From positions 1 through 64,000 of the forward strand of contig VIQU02000023.1 of assembly GCA_010206225.2 (NCBI GenBank): DNA of 64,000 bases. Direction: 5' to 3'. The notes below the pieces were generated by a model. It was not told where the DNA came from, did no database searches, and saw only the letters and a list, made by a program, of their open reading frames with translations. The DNA is from Lachnospiraceae bacterium MD308. Its GTDB lineage: Bacteria > Bacillota > Clostridia > Lachnospirales > Lachnospiraceae. A program made the translations under genes and the position numbers. Below, piece by piece: positions 1 through 8,882 of the stretch; position 1 is the first letter of the stretch, and each line of letters starts with the position of its first letter.

Positions 1-492
1 GCCATAAAAAGGCCTATGACCAGTTCTTTGAAGTGAAGACAACCCCCAAGAGGGGACGTCAGGTTTATTATAAAGAAGATGCCATCAAAGAGGCGCGTCG
101 TTACTTTGGCTACTTTGCTTTGATTACCCAATGAAAAAATGGATGCCTTTACAGCCTTGCATCTGTACAGGATGAAAGATGTTGTAGAGAAAGCCTTTGG
201 TAATCTGAAAGAACGACTTAATATGCGGAGGCTTCTGGTGTCATCTGAAAAAGGTCTTAATGGTAAAATGTTTACAGAGTTTGTTGCATTAATTCTGATA
301 TCTCATCTTGACCATAAGATGAAAAAATCAGATTTATATAAAAACTACACTCTGCATCAGTTACTTGATGAGCTTGATGTGATTGAGTGCTTTGAAGAAG
401 CAAACCATTCCTTAAGGATTGGAGAACTTCTCAATAAGCAGGCAAAAATATATGAGGACCTCGGAGTGAAGGTACCAACCTCGTCATGTTAA
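1..492 (+). pseudogene. IS transposase C-terminal fragment (IS1634/IS4-like), frameshifted
   Basis: The 5' part of this transposase lies outside the window. Bases 3-134 read as a transposase segment (KRGRQVYYKEDAIKEARRYF) ending at a TGA. The homologous sequence then continues one frame over from 139 (MDAFTALHLYRMKDVVEKAF, NLKERLNMRR) to a stop at 490-492. An extra C near 126-129 explains the shift: removing it gives an uninterrupted reading across the junction. The conserved Y-RMKDVVEKAF-N-K and R-E-like tail are typical of IS1634/IS1549-type DDE transposases. The protein cannot be functional as read. Family assignment is by motif recognition only. Confidence 0.7.
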
Positions 493-671
493 CTCCGAGA
501 ATCCAGAATGAAAACGGATATACTGTTAAGCTCACTCTGCCAGAAAATGATTGGCTCTATGATTTCCTTATGTTATTTGGAAACAAAGTAACAATAATTC
601 AGCCTAAATCTATTCGTCAAACATTGAAAGCAAAACACGAAGCTGCAAGAGAACATCATAAAGGAGAATAA
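486..671 (+). pseudogene. C-terminal fragment of a WYL-domain transcriptional regulator
   Basis: Only about 60 codons remain. They read as the C-terminal WCX part of a YafY/WYL-type regulator: a strand (VKLTLPENDWLYDFLMLFG) then a helix and basic tail (IRQTLKAKHEAAREHH). The N-terminal HTH and WYL core are missing, and the left edge meets the IS fragment, so the IS or a related deletion probably removed them. The apparent ATG at 486 lies inside the transposase end and is unlikely to be a true start. It is followed after 4 nt by the uracil-DNA-glycosylase-like gene, which was probably its operon partner. Confidence 0.6.
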
Positions 672-675
672 AAAT

Positions 676-1269
676 ATGAACATTAAAAGAGAACTTGAAA
701 CAAAAGTAGGTATAGCAAACGGCATTTATCTAAACAATATTGATATTCCCCCTCTTACGATTAAGGCAATTATGATAAATGAAGTTGTTCCCTCTGACCC
801 TTTACAGGATTTTTATGGACTCCCCGACGCTGATTATCTGAAAACAACTATCCCCCTTTTGCAAGGAGCGGGAACGGCAGTTACTTCCATACAAGACATA
901 TTACAAATGGGTATCTATATCACAAATGCAGTAAAAACCCCAAAGACAGAATATGCCATTGACAAAAGCAGTATTGAAAGTAGCCTGCCATATTTAGAAG
1001 CAGAGCTTTCTTTATTCCCCAACACAAAGGTTATTATGCTTATGGGAGATGTTGCAAAGAAAGCCTTTAACATGATTACGAAAAAGTCAACTAAGAAAAA
1101 CGCTGTTCCTGCCATTTCCACCTATAAATTGCGGAATAGCGAAATTTATTATAAGGGTATTCGGATAATGCCGTCATATATAATGACAGGAGGGAATATC
1201 TTAATCGAAAAGTCAAAAGTAGCAATGGCAACCGAGGATATTGCTACTATGTTGGAAATAATCAAGTAA
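676..1269 (+). CDS. Uracil-DNA glycosylase family protein
   Basis: A 197-residue cytosolic protein resembling the UDG-like superfamily that removes uracil or related bases from DNA. Visible signals are a motif-1-like segment (IMINEVVPSDPLQDFYG, about residues 32-48), the YITNAVKTPK segment (about 92-101) matching the TNA(V)K region of family 4/5 enzymes, a LFPNTKVIMLMGDVAKKA strand/helix (about 116-133) matching the conserved GRxA region, and a late IMPSYIMTGGN segment where the HPS motif normally lies. The final His is not evident, so activity is uncertain. It starts 4 nt after the WYL fragment with AAAGGAG upstream. WYL regulators are often paired with DNA-damage genes, which fits the neighbourhood. 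Confidence 0.7.
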   Translation: MNIKRELETKVGIANGIYLNNIDIPPLTIKAIMINEVVPSDPLQDFYGLPDADYLKTTIPLLQGAGTAVTSIQDILQMGIYITNAVKTPKTEYAIDKSSIESSLPYLEAELSLFPNTKVIMLMGDVAKKAFNMITKKSTKKNAVPAISTYKLRNSEIYYKGIRIMPSYIMTGGNILIEKSKVAMATEDIATMLEIIK

Positions 1270-1618
1270 AACCTCTATAAAGATTTTGAAAACCTGACAA
1301 CCACTGTCAGGCTTTCATTTTTATAATTCCTGATATCGATCTATGACCAAGGAATACATTCTATTAATGAAATCTTAGGAACACATGTGGCATGTGCTGT
1401 TTCATCAGACTTTGCGGCTGTGACAAGCCGGTACGGATTGACACAGGCACAAAGTACACAGGGGATAGCCACTTTGGCAGCGCAAGGGGGTGTAGCCACC
1501 TTGTCGGAGCGAAGCGAACGCATACCTCAGATTGCTGATTTTATCAGCGGCAGAGGTAAGCTCCGCAGGACGCACAATACGGGACTGAAAGACCTGTATA
1601 GAAGTGCGCCCTTAGTTC
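1270..1618. other. Intergenic segment with no supportable gene
   Basis: A stretch of about 350 bases. The first 50 bases hold an imperfect GACAACC-ACTGTCAGG pairing followed by TTTCATTTTT, which may act as a terminator for the glycosylase gene. The rest is open on the plus strand for about 120 codons (1387 on), but there is no ribosome site at its ATG and I recognise no domain. It may be the flank of an old mobile element, because the next small gene is of a type I associate with conjugative elements. Confidence 0.3.
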
Positions 1619-1822
1619 CTAAGGGATTTTGCCGTTTCCGGCAGTCCTGTTCTTTTTCCTGGAACGCTTGGAAAGATACTCCGGGCAGTCAACCACCACT
1701 GCCCGGAAGCTCTGTTTACATTCGTGCTGGCATTTCCGGCACAGTTCGTTGTAAGTGATACGGCTGCGGTCATTTAAGAAGAAAGACCATTCCAGCCGCC
1801 GCTTGTTGCTCATTCTTGCCAT
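1619..1822 (-). CDS. Small Cys-containing hypothetical protein
   Basis: A 67-residue basic protein with a clear ribosome site (GAAAGGAG) 6 nt before the ATG. It contains CRKCQHEC (about residues 29-36) and a further Cys in VVVDCPEYL (about 46), a pattern suited to metal binding. The tail is rich in Lys and Arg. I do not recognise a named family, but small proteins of this form recur in accessory regions of gut Firmicutes. It stands alone on the minus strand between plus-strand genes. Function unknown; nucleic-acid binding is a guess from charge and Cys spacing. Confidence 0.5.
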   Translation of the reverse strand: MARMSNKRRLEWSFFLNDRSRITYNELCRKCQHECKQSFRAVVVDCPEYLSKRSRKKNRTAGNGKIP

Positions 1823-2194
1823 GATCGGCTCCTTTCTCCGTTTCTATCTGATGTACGCAGACAGACGGTTTTTGTGTAGCGTTTCGGTATCATTTTCAAG
1901 GATTTTTCCCTCTGTATGCCCCTTTGGAAAGGGCAGCAGTATTGCAGTCAGGGAATGAAACTTCACGCTTATTTGTCGCTTCTCGGTACGGTTTCGGAGC
2001 CTTTTGCCATCCATTCAAAGAAAGCAATCCTGCTGACCTTGATAAGCCTGCCCCATTCCTGCGGTGTTTCCCTGCATTGGTGCGCCGGATGCGTCACTTC
2101 TCCTGCCGGTCATATTCCTTTTGGACGGTCATTCACTTGTCAAGGTACTGTGTTGCACGAAATTACCAACTGCAATCATCATAGCGGACTATTT
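1823..2194. other. Intergenic segment with no supportable gene
   Basis: About 370 bases between the small Cys protein and the promoter at 2195. Overlapping open frames exist on both strands (for example 1916-2215 plus), but none has a convincing ribosome site or a recognisable domain. On the minus strand several short in-frame pieces interrupted by stops could be a decayed gene, which I could not identify. The segment also carries the upstream region of the 1619-1822 gene. Confidence 0.3.
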
Positions 2195-2223
2195 TTGACA
2201 AAACAATGCTTCTGAGATACCAT
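2195..2223 (+). promoter_or_regulatory. Sigma-A-type promoter for the zinc-finger-like gene
   Basis: TTGACA at 2195-2200, a 17-nt spacer, and TACCAT at 2218-2223. The -10 covers the ATG at 2222, so that codon cannot be the translation start. This supports the later ATG at 2282, which has AGGGG six bases before it. Confidence 0.55.
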
Positions 2224-2281
2224 GAGTGTAACTAATATAACTAAATTGTATAATTACCATAAGCAAAAGCAGGGGATGGGG

Positions 2282-3322
2282 ATGAAGAATCAGTTTATAC
2301 GGCATGAGCCATGTTTTGAAAGGATTTTGTTTGTCCTGACGCTGGACAGAAAGAAAATGAAAGAACGGATTTTGATTGGGAAAGAACAGCAGATCCGCTT
2401 CCGGCTGAACGGGAGCCAAAACGCAGAGGTGCTTTGTGATATGACACGCCCGCTGGGAAGTTTTTTGATAACCTTTGAGCGTGACACGGACAGAGATTGG
2501 AACTTATACGGGCTTTCTCCGCTGCGGCAAGCCCTCCATTCCAACCGATGGAAACAGCCGGAGCTGGAGCAGGCGGCAAGCAAATTTCTCTGGGGAAAAT
2601 ATCTTAGCAACGACCCTCTGAAAATGTATGTGGCGTTCCGTATCTGGAACAGCTATCTGCTTGCCAGAGAACCCCGTGACCGTAACGCTGCCTGTGACCG
2701 CTTCATGGATAAAATGAGCAGCCTGACCGGGGCATTCCATAACGAAGCCATGAGCTTTGACAGAGAGACAGGAAAACCGAAATATTTTCAAGCTGGCAGC
2801 CTTTATTTCAAAGGCGCACCGTCAGAAGATACCCGGCTTGACCTCTGGTTCCCGGATAACCGGCGCACAGAAGAATGTGTGTCTGCCTATGCGTCCCTCT
2901 ACCCGTTGATTACCTATTATCTGAACCGGCTGAATGACTGGGGGCTTTATTTTCGGCAGTGCAAGGTCTGCGGAAAATATTTTCTGGCAAAGAGCCAGCG
3001 GTATGAGCTGTGCAGCGACAAATGCCGCAAAGCGCAGGCGCTTCAAAACAAGCGGGAATTTGACGAGAGGGCAAGAGAAAATAATTATGACCTGCTTTAT
3101 AAAAATGAATGCCAGAACTGGCGCAACAAAATAAACCGGGTAAAAAATACCGCAGGCTTTCCGGCTGACCGTCTAGAAAAAATACAGGCTGCTTTTGCTG
3201 ATTTCAAGAAAGAAGCATTGCAGAGAAAAAAGGCTGTAAAAACAGGAACAGCCAGCCCGAAAGAATTTACGGACTGGCTGTATCAGCAGAGTAATGTAAT
3301 TGTAGAGCTGATGGAATACTAA
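2282..3322 (+). CDS. Hypothetical protein with a C-terminal zinc-ribbon-like motif
   Basis: About 346 residues using the ATG at 2282 (AGGGG ribosome site; earlier ATGs at 2222 and 2276 are less likely because a promoter covers the first). The N-terminal 200 residues have no motif I recognise. Around residues 228-255 is CKVCGKYF...YELCSDKC, a Cys4 pattern (CxxC-x15-CxxxC) like the CGNR-type zinc fingers that often follow a regulatory or ligand domain. After it comes a charged helical tail. It sits 68 bases before the BceRS-like regulator and could be expressed with it, but the gap and its own promoter suggest an independent unit. It may belong to one of the DUF families of gut Firmicutes; I cannot name it safely. 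Confidence 0.6.
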   Translation: MKNQFIRHEPCFERILFVLTLDRKKMKERILIGKEQQIRFRLNGSQNAEVLCDMTRPLGSFLITFERDTDRDWNLYGLSPLRQALHSNRWKQPELEQAASKFLWGKYLSNDPLKMYVAFRIWNSYLLAREPRDRNAACDRFMDKMSSLTGAFHNEAMSFDRETGKPKYFQAGSLYFKGAPSEDTRLDLWFPDNRRTEECVSAYASLYPLITYYLNRLNDWGLYFRQCKVCGKYFLAKSQRYELCSDKCRKAQALQNKREFDERARENNYDLLYKNECQNWRNKINRVKNTAGFPADRLEKIQAAFADFKKEALQRKKAVKTGTASPKEFTDWLYQQSNVIVELMEY

Positions 3323-3390
3323 ATTTTTTCTTCTTGAGAGGTTTCTGTGACATTTTGCTGATACTATAAAAAGAAAAAGGATGTGATACT

Positions 3391-4074
3391 ATGCGAATAC
3401 TGGTTGTTGAAGATGACCAGCTTTTGAATCATACATTAAGCTACAATCTGTCTGCCGTCGGATATATCGTGGATGGGGCACTGTCAAAGGCAGCTGCCCT
3501 GCAATTCCTTAAAAAGCAGGACTATGATTTAATTGTTTTAGATGTGAATCTGCCGGATGGTAATGGCTTTGATCTATGCCGTGAAATGAAAGAACGCCGC
3601 CCAGACACCGCTGTTATTTTCCTGACTGCAAACGATATGGAGAGCGATATGCTGAAGGGGTTTGAATTGGGTGCGGATGATTATGTGACAAAACCGTTTC
3701 CAATGAGTGTTTTCCAGAGAAAAGTTGCTGCGTTGTTAAAACGTATTGTCACACAATCTGGCGGCGATTTTTATGATGATGGGAACTTATATGTTAATTT
3801 TTCTGAACTTACATCTACTCTTGCCGGACAAACAATCACTTTCACACCGTTGGAATATCGTTTGCTGAAAGTTCTGACAAAAAATCCTCAAATTGTCCTG
3901 ACCCGGCAAGTGTTACTTGAAAAGCTGTGGGATATAGATGAAAATTATGTAGACGAACACGCTTTAACCACAGCTATCAGCCGGATTCGCAGCAAAATTG
4001 AAGCTGACAGACATACCTATATCAAAACAGTGTATGGCATGGGTTATATGTGGATTGGGGGAACGCAGAAATGA
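3391..4074 (+). CDS. OmpR-family response regulator, BceR-like
   Basis: A 227-residue DNA-binding response regulator. The receiver domain (1-115) has acidic residues E7-D9, phospho-acceptor D51 in LIVLDVNLPDGNG, T79 and K101 (YVTKPF). The winged-helix domain (about 125-225) ends with the usual TVYGMGYMW. A ribosome site (AAAAAGGATG) precedes the ATG. Its stop overlaps the kinase start (ATGA), so the pair is translationally coupled. With the following kinase, ATPase and FtsX-type permease, this is the layout of peptide-antibiotic sensing and resistance modules (BceRS-BceAB, VraDE types). It would activate the transporter promoter through the BceR-like boxes near 5116-5172. Confidence 0.9.
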   Translation: MRILVVEDDQLLNHTLSYNLSAVGYIVDGALSKAAALQFLKKQDYDLIVLDVNLPDGNGFDLCREMKERRPDTAVIFLTANDMESDMLKGFELGADDYVTKPFPMSVFQRKVAALLKRIVTQSGGDFYDDGNLYVNFSELTSTLAGQTITFTPLEYRLLKVLTKNPQIVLTRQVLLEKLWDIDENYVDEHALTTAISRIRSKIEADRHTYIKTVYGMGYMWIGGTQK

Positions 4075-5111
4075 CTTCAAGAAAACTTTCCCTCAACAAA
4101 GCCTGTTTCATACTGGCGGCTATTATTTTGCTTATTTCTGTGATTATGCTTTCGGCGCTGTATGTACTGACCGAAAAAATATCTGTGATATGCTGCGGAA
4201 TCGTTTTTGTATTCCTTGCGGTACTTTGTATTGCTGCATTTGTAGCAGTAATCAGACGAAAGCTGACTTTGTTTTCTGATATGCTTTGCGATACTTTGGA
4301 TGAGATGATGAACGGAGAACAACAGCCACCACAAATAACGGAAGAAGAAAGTTTGTTTTATAAAATCACTCACAGACTGATGCGGTTCTATGAGGTCATG
4401 CAGGAAAGTAAAAATAGTGTTGCCGGTGAACGAGCTGATTTGCAGGAATTGATTTCGGATATTTCCCATCAGGTAAAGACGCCGATAGCAAACTTAAAAA
4501 TGGTAAATTCAACCTTATTAGAACAGAATGTGCCGCAGGATAAACAGCGGGAATTTTTGCTTGCCAGCAACACGCAGCTCGATAAATTGGACTTTCTCAT
4601 GCAGGCCATGATTAAAACCTCCCGTCTGGAAACAGGCGTGATTTCTCTGGAGAAAAAAGAGCAGCCGATTTATGATACCCTTGCCATTGCTTTAGGGGGT
4701 ATTTTGTTGAACGCTGAAAAAAAGCAAATCGGCGTTCAGGTGGATTGCCCGAAATATCTGACAGTTTCCCACGACCGTAAATGGACGGGCGAAGCTCTGT
4801 TCAATATTTTAGACAACGCTGTAAAATATACGCCGGACAGGGGCAGGATTCATGTGCGGGTAGAAGCTCTGGAAATGTACATAAAGATAGATATTTCTGA
4901 TACTGGTATTGGTATTCCAGAACAACATCAGGGAACCATTTTTAAACGATTTTATCGAGAAAATACAGTACATGATATAGACGGTATTGGAATAGGCTTA
5001 TATCTTGCCCGTGAAATTGTTACCATGCAAGGCGGTTATATCAAGGTTAAGTCAGAAGTTGGACGTGGAGCTACATTCTCGGTTTTTCTCCGAAGTGAAA
5101 ATAATATTTGA
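4071..5111 (+). CDS. Sensor histidine kinase, BceS-like
   Basis: About 346 residues from the ATG overlapping the regulator stop; a longer reading from 4050 lies inside the regulator gene. Two membrane helices (about 11-33 and 38-61) are joined by a very short outside loop, the hallmark of intramembrane-sensing kinases that detect antibiotics through the partner transporter. The phospho-acceptor is H133 in ISHQVKTP. The ATPase domain has NILDNAVKY (N box), DTGIGIP (G1) and GIGIGLYLAREI (G2). It is expected to phosphorylate the regulator encoded just before it. Confidence 0.9.
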   Translation: MTSRKLSLNKACFILAAIILLISVIMLSALYVLTEKISVICCGIVFVFLAVLCIAAFVAVIRRKLTLFSDMLCDTLDEMMNGEQQPPQITEEESLFYKITHRLMRFYEVMQESKNSVAGERADLQELISDISHQVKTPIANLKMVNSTLLEQNVPQDKQREFLLASNTQLDKLDFLMQAMIKTSRLETGVISLEKKEQPIYDTLAIALGGILLNAEKKQIGVQVDCPKYLTVSHDRKWTGEALFNILDNAVKYTPDRGRIHVRVEALEMYIKIDISDTGIGIPEQHQGTIFKRFYRENTVHDIDGIGIGLYLAREIVTMQGGYIKVKSEVGRGATFSVFLRSENNI

Positions 5112-5115
5112 AATG

Positions 5116-5129
5116 TCACAAGATTGTTA
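5116..5129 (+). promoter_or_regulatory. BceR-like binding box 1
   Basis: TCACA-AGAT-TGTTA matches the inverted TNACA-N4-TGTNA pattern described for BceR-type regulators. It lies about 90 bases upstream of the ATPase start, between kinase stop and transporter, where the regulated promoter of such modules is expected. Confidence 0.45.
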
Positions 5130-5158
5130 CATTTTAGGGCAAATCATTCTGTCTGCCG

Positions 5159-5172
5159 TGACATTTCCGTAA
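5159..5172 (+). promoter_or_regulatory. BceR-like binding box 2 (imperfect)
   Basis: TGACA-TTTC-CGTAA matches the same inverted pattern with one deviation. A TATGAT at 5184-5189 could be the -10 of the transporter promoter. A similar TGACA half-site lies at 3348-3352, just before TACTAT in front of the response regulator, suggesting the regulator controls both transcripts. Confidence 0.3.
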
Positions 5173-5220
5173 GGATTGCCTTTTATGATAAAGCCATCAA
5201 AAGAAAGGATGGTATTCACT

Positions 5221-5886
5221 ATGAGCATTTTACAAACAACTGATTTGAAAAAGTATTACGGTGCAGCGCCGAATATCACAAAGGCATTAGACGGTGTGAC
5301 GCTTTCTGTCGAACAGGGCGAATTTGTTGCCATTGTCGGTACTTCCGGCAGCGGAAAATCTACCTTGCTGAACATGATCGGCGGCTTAGATGTCCCTACT
5401 ACGGGAAAAGTTACTGTGGATGGAAAAGAATTGTCCACACTGAATGATGAACAGCTCACCATCTTCCGCAGACGGAAAATCGGCTTTATCTTTCAGAATT
5501 ATAACCTTGTGCCAGTGTTGAATGTCTATGAAAATATTGTTCTGCCAGTGGAATTGGACGGAGACAATGTGGATAAGAAATTTATGGATAAAGTTGTTCG
5601 GATGCTGGGCTTGGAAGATAAGCAAAGCAGTATGCCGGGCAACCTTTCCGGCGGTCAGCAGCAGCGTGTAGCAATCGCCCGTGCCCTTGTTTCAAAGCCG
5701 GCTATTGTTCTGGCCGATGAACCGACTGGCAATTTGGATAGCCGGACGAGTAACGATGTTTTGGGACTTCTGAAAGCTACCAGCCAGCAATTCCGCCAGA
5801 CTCTTGTAATGATTACCCACAATAACGAAATTGCCCAGCTTGCAGACCGCATTATCCGCATTGAAGATGGAAAAATTTCTGAATAA
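5221..5886 (+). CDS. ABC transporter ATP-binding protein, BceA/MacB type
   Basis: 221 residues from the ATG at 5221 with AAAGGATGG upstream; an ORF extension to 5176 lacks a ribosome site. It has Walker A GTSGSGKST (about 40-48), the Q-loop FQNYNLVPVL, signature LSGGQQQRVAIARAL, Walker B VLADEPTGNLDS and a late H in ITHNNE. This is the FtsX-partner (LolD/MacB/BceA) class of ATPases that drive mechanotransmission rather than bulk transport. It pairs with the 865-residue permease 13 nt downstream and probably gives resistance to or senses a cell-wall-active peptide. Confidence 0.92.
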   Translation: MSILQTTDLKKYYGAAPNITKALDGVTLSVEQGEFVAIVGTSGSGKSTLLNMIGGLDVPTTGKVTVDGKELSTLNDEQLTIFRRRKIGFIFQNYNLVPVLNVYENIVLPVELDGDNVDKKFMDKVVRMLGLEDKQSSMPGNLSGGQQQRVAIARALVSKPAIVLADEPTGNLDSRTSNDVLGLLKATSQQFRQTLVMITHNNEIAQLADRIIRIEDGKISE

Positions 5887-5899
5887 GGGGGCATAGACG

Positions 5900-8497
5900 A
5901 TGAATGATATTTTATTTGGAAATAACAATACAGCCATTATCAAAAAGCTGTCCTCTCGAAATTTTAAGGCGAATATAAAGCAGAATAAAATTATGATATT
6001 TTCTATTTTGCTTGTTACAGCCATGATTTTTTCTGTGTGCAGTGTTGGATTGAGCTTTGTAGAAAATCTTAATTCTATGAATCTGCACTTGAAAGGAACT
6101 ACCGCCAATGGATTGCTGACTGATTCATCGGATAATCAGATCGGCGCTTTGAAACAATTAGATTATATATCTTCGGTTGGAGAACAGATTTATGCAGGAG
6201 CAATCGAAACTGAACACAAAGAGCAAATTGCTTTGACCTATTATGACAACACAGAATGGGAAAGCCATATTAGAAACACGGTAGATAAAGTACATGGGTC
6301 TTTGCCACAGGCAGAAAATGAAATCATGCTGTCAGCGGATGCCCTTGCATTACTTCATATTTCTGACCCTGAAATTGGAATGGAAATAGAAGTGAGCATG
6401 AATCAAATGTCAAAAAAGGTCTTTACACTTTGTGGCTGGTACAAAGATTATGTATCCGTCTCTCGTCCCGGCGGTGGAATCAGCGGCAATGTTGCAGCCG
6501 CAGCTCTGAAAGGGTATCAGGCAGATGCCAATGCGATTGTTTCCAAAAGTTATGCTGAAAATCATTTTATTGCAAGTTTAATTTCTTTCAATGTGACAAA
6601 TGATGTAGAAGATGTTGTAACGAGGCTGCAAACAGATTTATCCTTACCAACAACACGCTCCATTATTCTTGTAGATACTCAAAGTGAAGCGGGCATGGAA
6701 AGCTCCTATGCCGTAATGGGTGTAGTGATGGTGGGAATATTCATAATGTTATGCGGCTATTTGCTGATTTACAATATCGCATATATATCTGTAACAAAAG
6801 ACATTCATTTTTATGGGGTTCTCAAAACATTGGGAACTACCTATTCACAAATAAGGCAGTTAGTACGAAAACAGATTTTACTATTTTCGGGAATCGCCAT
6901 CCCCTTGGGAATCTTATTGGGAAGCGTCCTTTCTTTTGCTGTTGTGCCAATTTGCCTTAAAGCACTTCTATCCTCCGGCGGTCTGGCAGAAACGATGATT
7001 TATAACGCATCATTTCATCCGCTTATATATATAGCTGCTGTTTTGTTTTCTTTCGTCACTGTTTATATCAGCTGCCGAAAACCCGCAAAAGAAGCCGGAA
7101 AAGTTTCTCCTATCGAAGCAGTCCGGTATATAGGGGTCAGCAGTTCTGTCAGAAAACAATATCAGGGGAAACGGGGAACTAAATTATCTGCAATGGCGTT
7201 TCGGAATGTTTTTCAAAATAAGAAAAGGGCTGTTTTAGTGTTCCTTTCCCTTTCTGTAGGACTGACGATATTTGTTATGGTATTTACCACATTTTCACAT
7301 CCTGACTGGAACTTAAAGGCTAAGATAGATATGCCCTTTGATTTCACGGTGAACGATAAGACTATATCAAGCATGGGCGAATCTGCTCAAAACCAGTTGG
7401 ATGATGACTTCTTGCGAGAATTATCTTCCATGAAAGGGATTGAAGAACAAGAGATTGTTTATGGCAGCATCTGCAAAATTGATACAGCGGAATCTGTTTG
7501 GACACAATATATTCAAGACCTTGCCGATATAAATTCGTCTGAATGGGATAAAATAGCACAAAATGCTTTGGTTGAAGTTGATGGTATTTCTTCTTCGCTG
7601 CTTACAAAAATCGCTTTGGAAGTCGGAAGTTTTGATGAAAAAGCAATTCCTGATTTTGCTAGTGGGAATACGGTTTATTTAGCGCCAACGAGTTTAGGCA
7701 ATATACAAAAAGACGTTATTGGAAGTGAAATATCCATAACCGATTCTTTTACCGGGCAAACGGCTTCCTATGTTGTTGCGGGCATCTTTAATGAAAATGT
7801 AACAACAGAACACATTAAAAACAATCAAATCAACTATAGAACGGTGGACGGTGTTTATACGGATGACCTCTCTTCGGATTTTGCTAATTATTCTGTTGGG
7901 AAGATTTACATGAGTGAAGCAGGCATTGGAAAACTGAACAGTCATCCCTTTATAGGTCAAATTCTCTTAAATGTAGAACCGCCTATGGATAGTAATATTA
8001 ATCAGCAGCTTAAAACAGCTTTGGAGGACAAAACAGGGGTTGCGTTGTTGTCACAAAGTGAATCCACACAGCTTTATAAAGAATCCTTGGGGTCTATCCT
8101 GCTGATAGGTACAGTATTTTCGTTTTTATTGTTGTTTATCGGAATCATAAATTTTGTAAACACCATAACAACAACAATTTACTCACGAAAACATGAACTT
8201 ACAATTTTAGAAAGTATCGGAATGACAAAAAAACAAATCCTTGCAATGCTCTCGTTAGAGGGATGCCTATATGCTATGTTTTCCATACTTCTGCTTTTGT
8301 TTATAGGGTTGCCCGCAACATACTTAGTCCTTCAACTTCTTAGGGGGCAATTCTATTATTTGGTATTCAAGGTTCCTTTTGTAATGCTTGTTCTGATTTT
8401 TGCGTTGGTCATTATGATTTGTCTTGTTGTTCCCAGATTAACTTACAAGCAGATTTCAAAGAACAGTATTTCAACCAGATTACGAATTGCTAAATAG
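5900..8497 (+). CDS. FtsX-type ABC permease (BceB/YtrF-like)
   Basis: An 865-residue membrane protein. One helix near residues 30-50 is followed by a large extracellular domain (about 55-265) and three helices of a first FtsX domain (about 270-400, with GVLKTLGTTYSQIR). A second half has a helix near 445, another extracellular domain (about 460-725) and a final FtsX domain (about 730-860, with LESIGMTKKQI). The double FtsX layout is that of YtrF/SalY-type permeases and is larger than classical BceB. GGGG precedes the ATG by 8 nt. It should form the transporter with the upstream ATPase and also feed information to the two-helix kinase. Confidence 0.88.
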   Translation: MNDILFGNNNTAIIKKLSSRNFKANIKQNKIMIFSILLVTAMIFSVCSVGLSFVENLNSMNLHLKGTTANGLLTDSSDNQIGALKQLDYISSVGEQIYAGAIETEHKEQIALTYYDNTEWESHIRNTVDKVHGSLPQAENEIMLSADALALLHISDPEIGMEIEVSMNQMSKKVFTLCGWYKDYVSVSRPGGGISGNVAAAALKGYQADANAIVSKSYAENHFIASLISFNVTNDVEDVVTRLQTDLSLPTTRSIILVDTQSEAGMESSYAVMGVVMVGIFIMLCGYLLIYNIAYISVTKDIHFYGVLKTLGTTYSQIRQLVRKQILLFSGIAIPLGILLGSVLSFAVVPICLKALLSSGGLAETMIYNASFHPLIYIAAVLFSFVTVYISCRKPAKEAGKVSPIEAVRYIGVSSSVRKQYQGKRGTKLSAMAFRNVFQNKKRAVLVFLSLSVGLTIFVMVFTTFSHPDWNLKAKIDMPFDFTVNDKTISSMGESAQNQLDDDFLRELSSMKGIEEQEIVYGSICKIDTAESVWTQYIQDLADINSSEWDKIAQNALVEVDGISSSLLTKIALEVGSFDEKAIPDFASGNTVYLAPTSLGNIQKDVIGSEISITDSFTGQTASYVVAGIFNENVTTEHIKNNQINYRTVDGVYTDDLSSDFANYSVGKIYMSEAGIGKLNSHPFIGQILLNVEPPMDSNINQQLKTALEDKTGVALLSQSESTQLYKESLGSILLIGTVFSFLLLFIGIINFVNTITTTIYSRKHELTILESIGMTKKQILAMLSLEGCLYAMFSILLLLFIGLPATYLVLQLLRGQFYYLVFKVPFVMLVLIFALVIMICLVVPRLTYKQISKNSISTRLRIAK

Positions 8498-8516
8498 AAT
8501 GGATTCTCTCTCAAAA

Positions 8517-8557
8517 ATGCTGGATGCAAGTGGTTATATGCCCGCTGCATCCGGCAT
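8517..8557 (+). terminator. Hairpin after the permease gene
   Basis: ATGCTGGATGCA pairs with TGCATCCGGCAT (one G-U pair) about 20 bases after the permease stop. There is no strong U tract, so it may be a weak terminator or a 3' processing hairpin. Confidence 0.5.
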
Positions 8558-8614
8558 TTCATGTTATAGAGAAGTATTTATAAGCGTGGTGTCGTTATGT
8601 CTGGTGTAGTATCT

Positions 8615-8752
8615 TTAACTTTGGGAAACTCCTGTTTCCCATCTGGAAACGGTTCTTCCTGAAACCCCTAAAATCTCTGCTAACCGCTCCTGTGTGATTC
8701 CTTTCTCATTACGGAGCTGTTTTAAGAAAGCTCCTATCTCTTTTGGATTCAT
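8615..8752 (-). pseudogene. Truncated XRE-family HTH regulator
   Basis: Starts MNPKEIGAFLKQLRNEKGIT with a GGTGG ribosome site and shows a textbook Cro/CI-type HTH (QERLAEILGVSGRTVSRWETG). It stops a few residues after the recognition helix (VSQS), where homologues continue with NMPDxxTL and a C-terminal domain. The frame therefore breaks at about 8625. As written it gives only 45 residues, too short for a normal repressor. It faces the FtsX permease operon tail to tail. Confidence 0.6.
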
Positions 8753-8882
8753 AAGTTTTCCACCTTTCGCATACAGATCACCTTTTTCTGGTGCTGAAGA
8801 ACACGACACAAAGCGAAAAATGCCGTTAATTTCGCACTGGACATCGGTGTCTATCGCCATTTTTACGGCTTTTAGCCACGTA

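Noticed and set aside
1387-1758. 123-codon plus-strand frame
   Set aside because: No ribosome site, no recognisable domain, and it overlaps the better supported minus-strand Cys gene.
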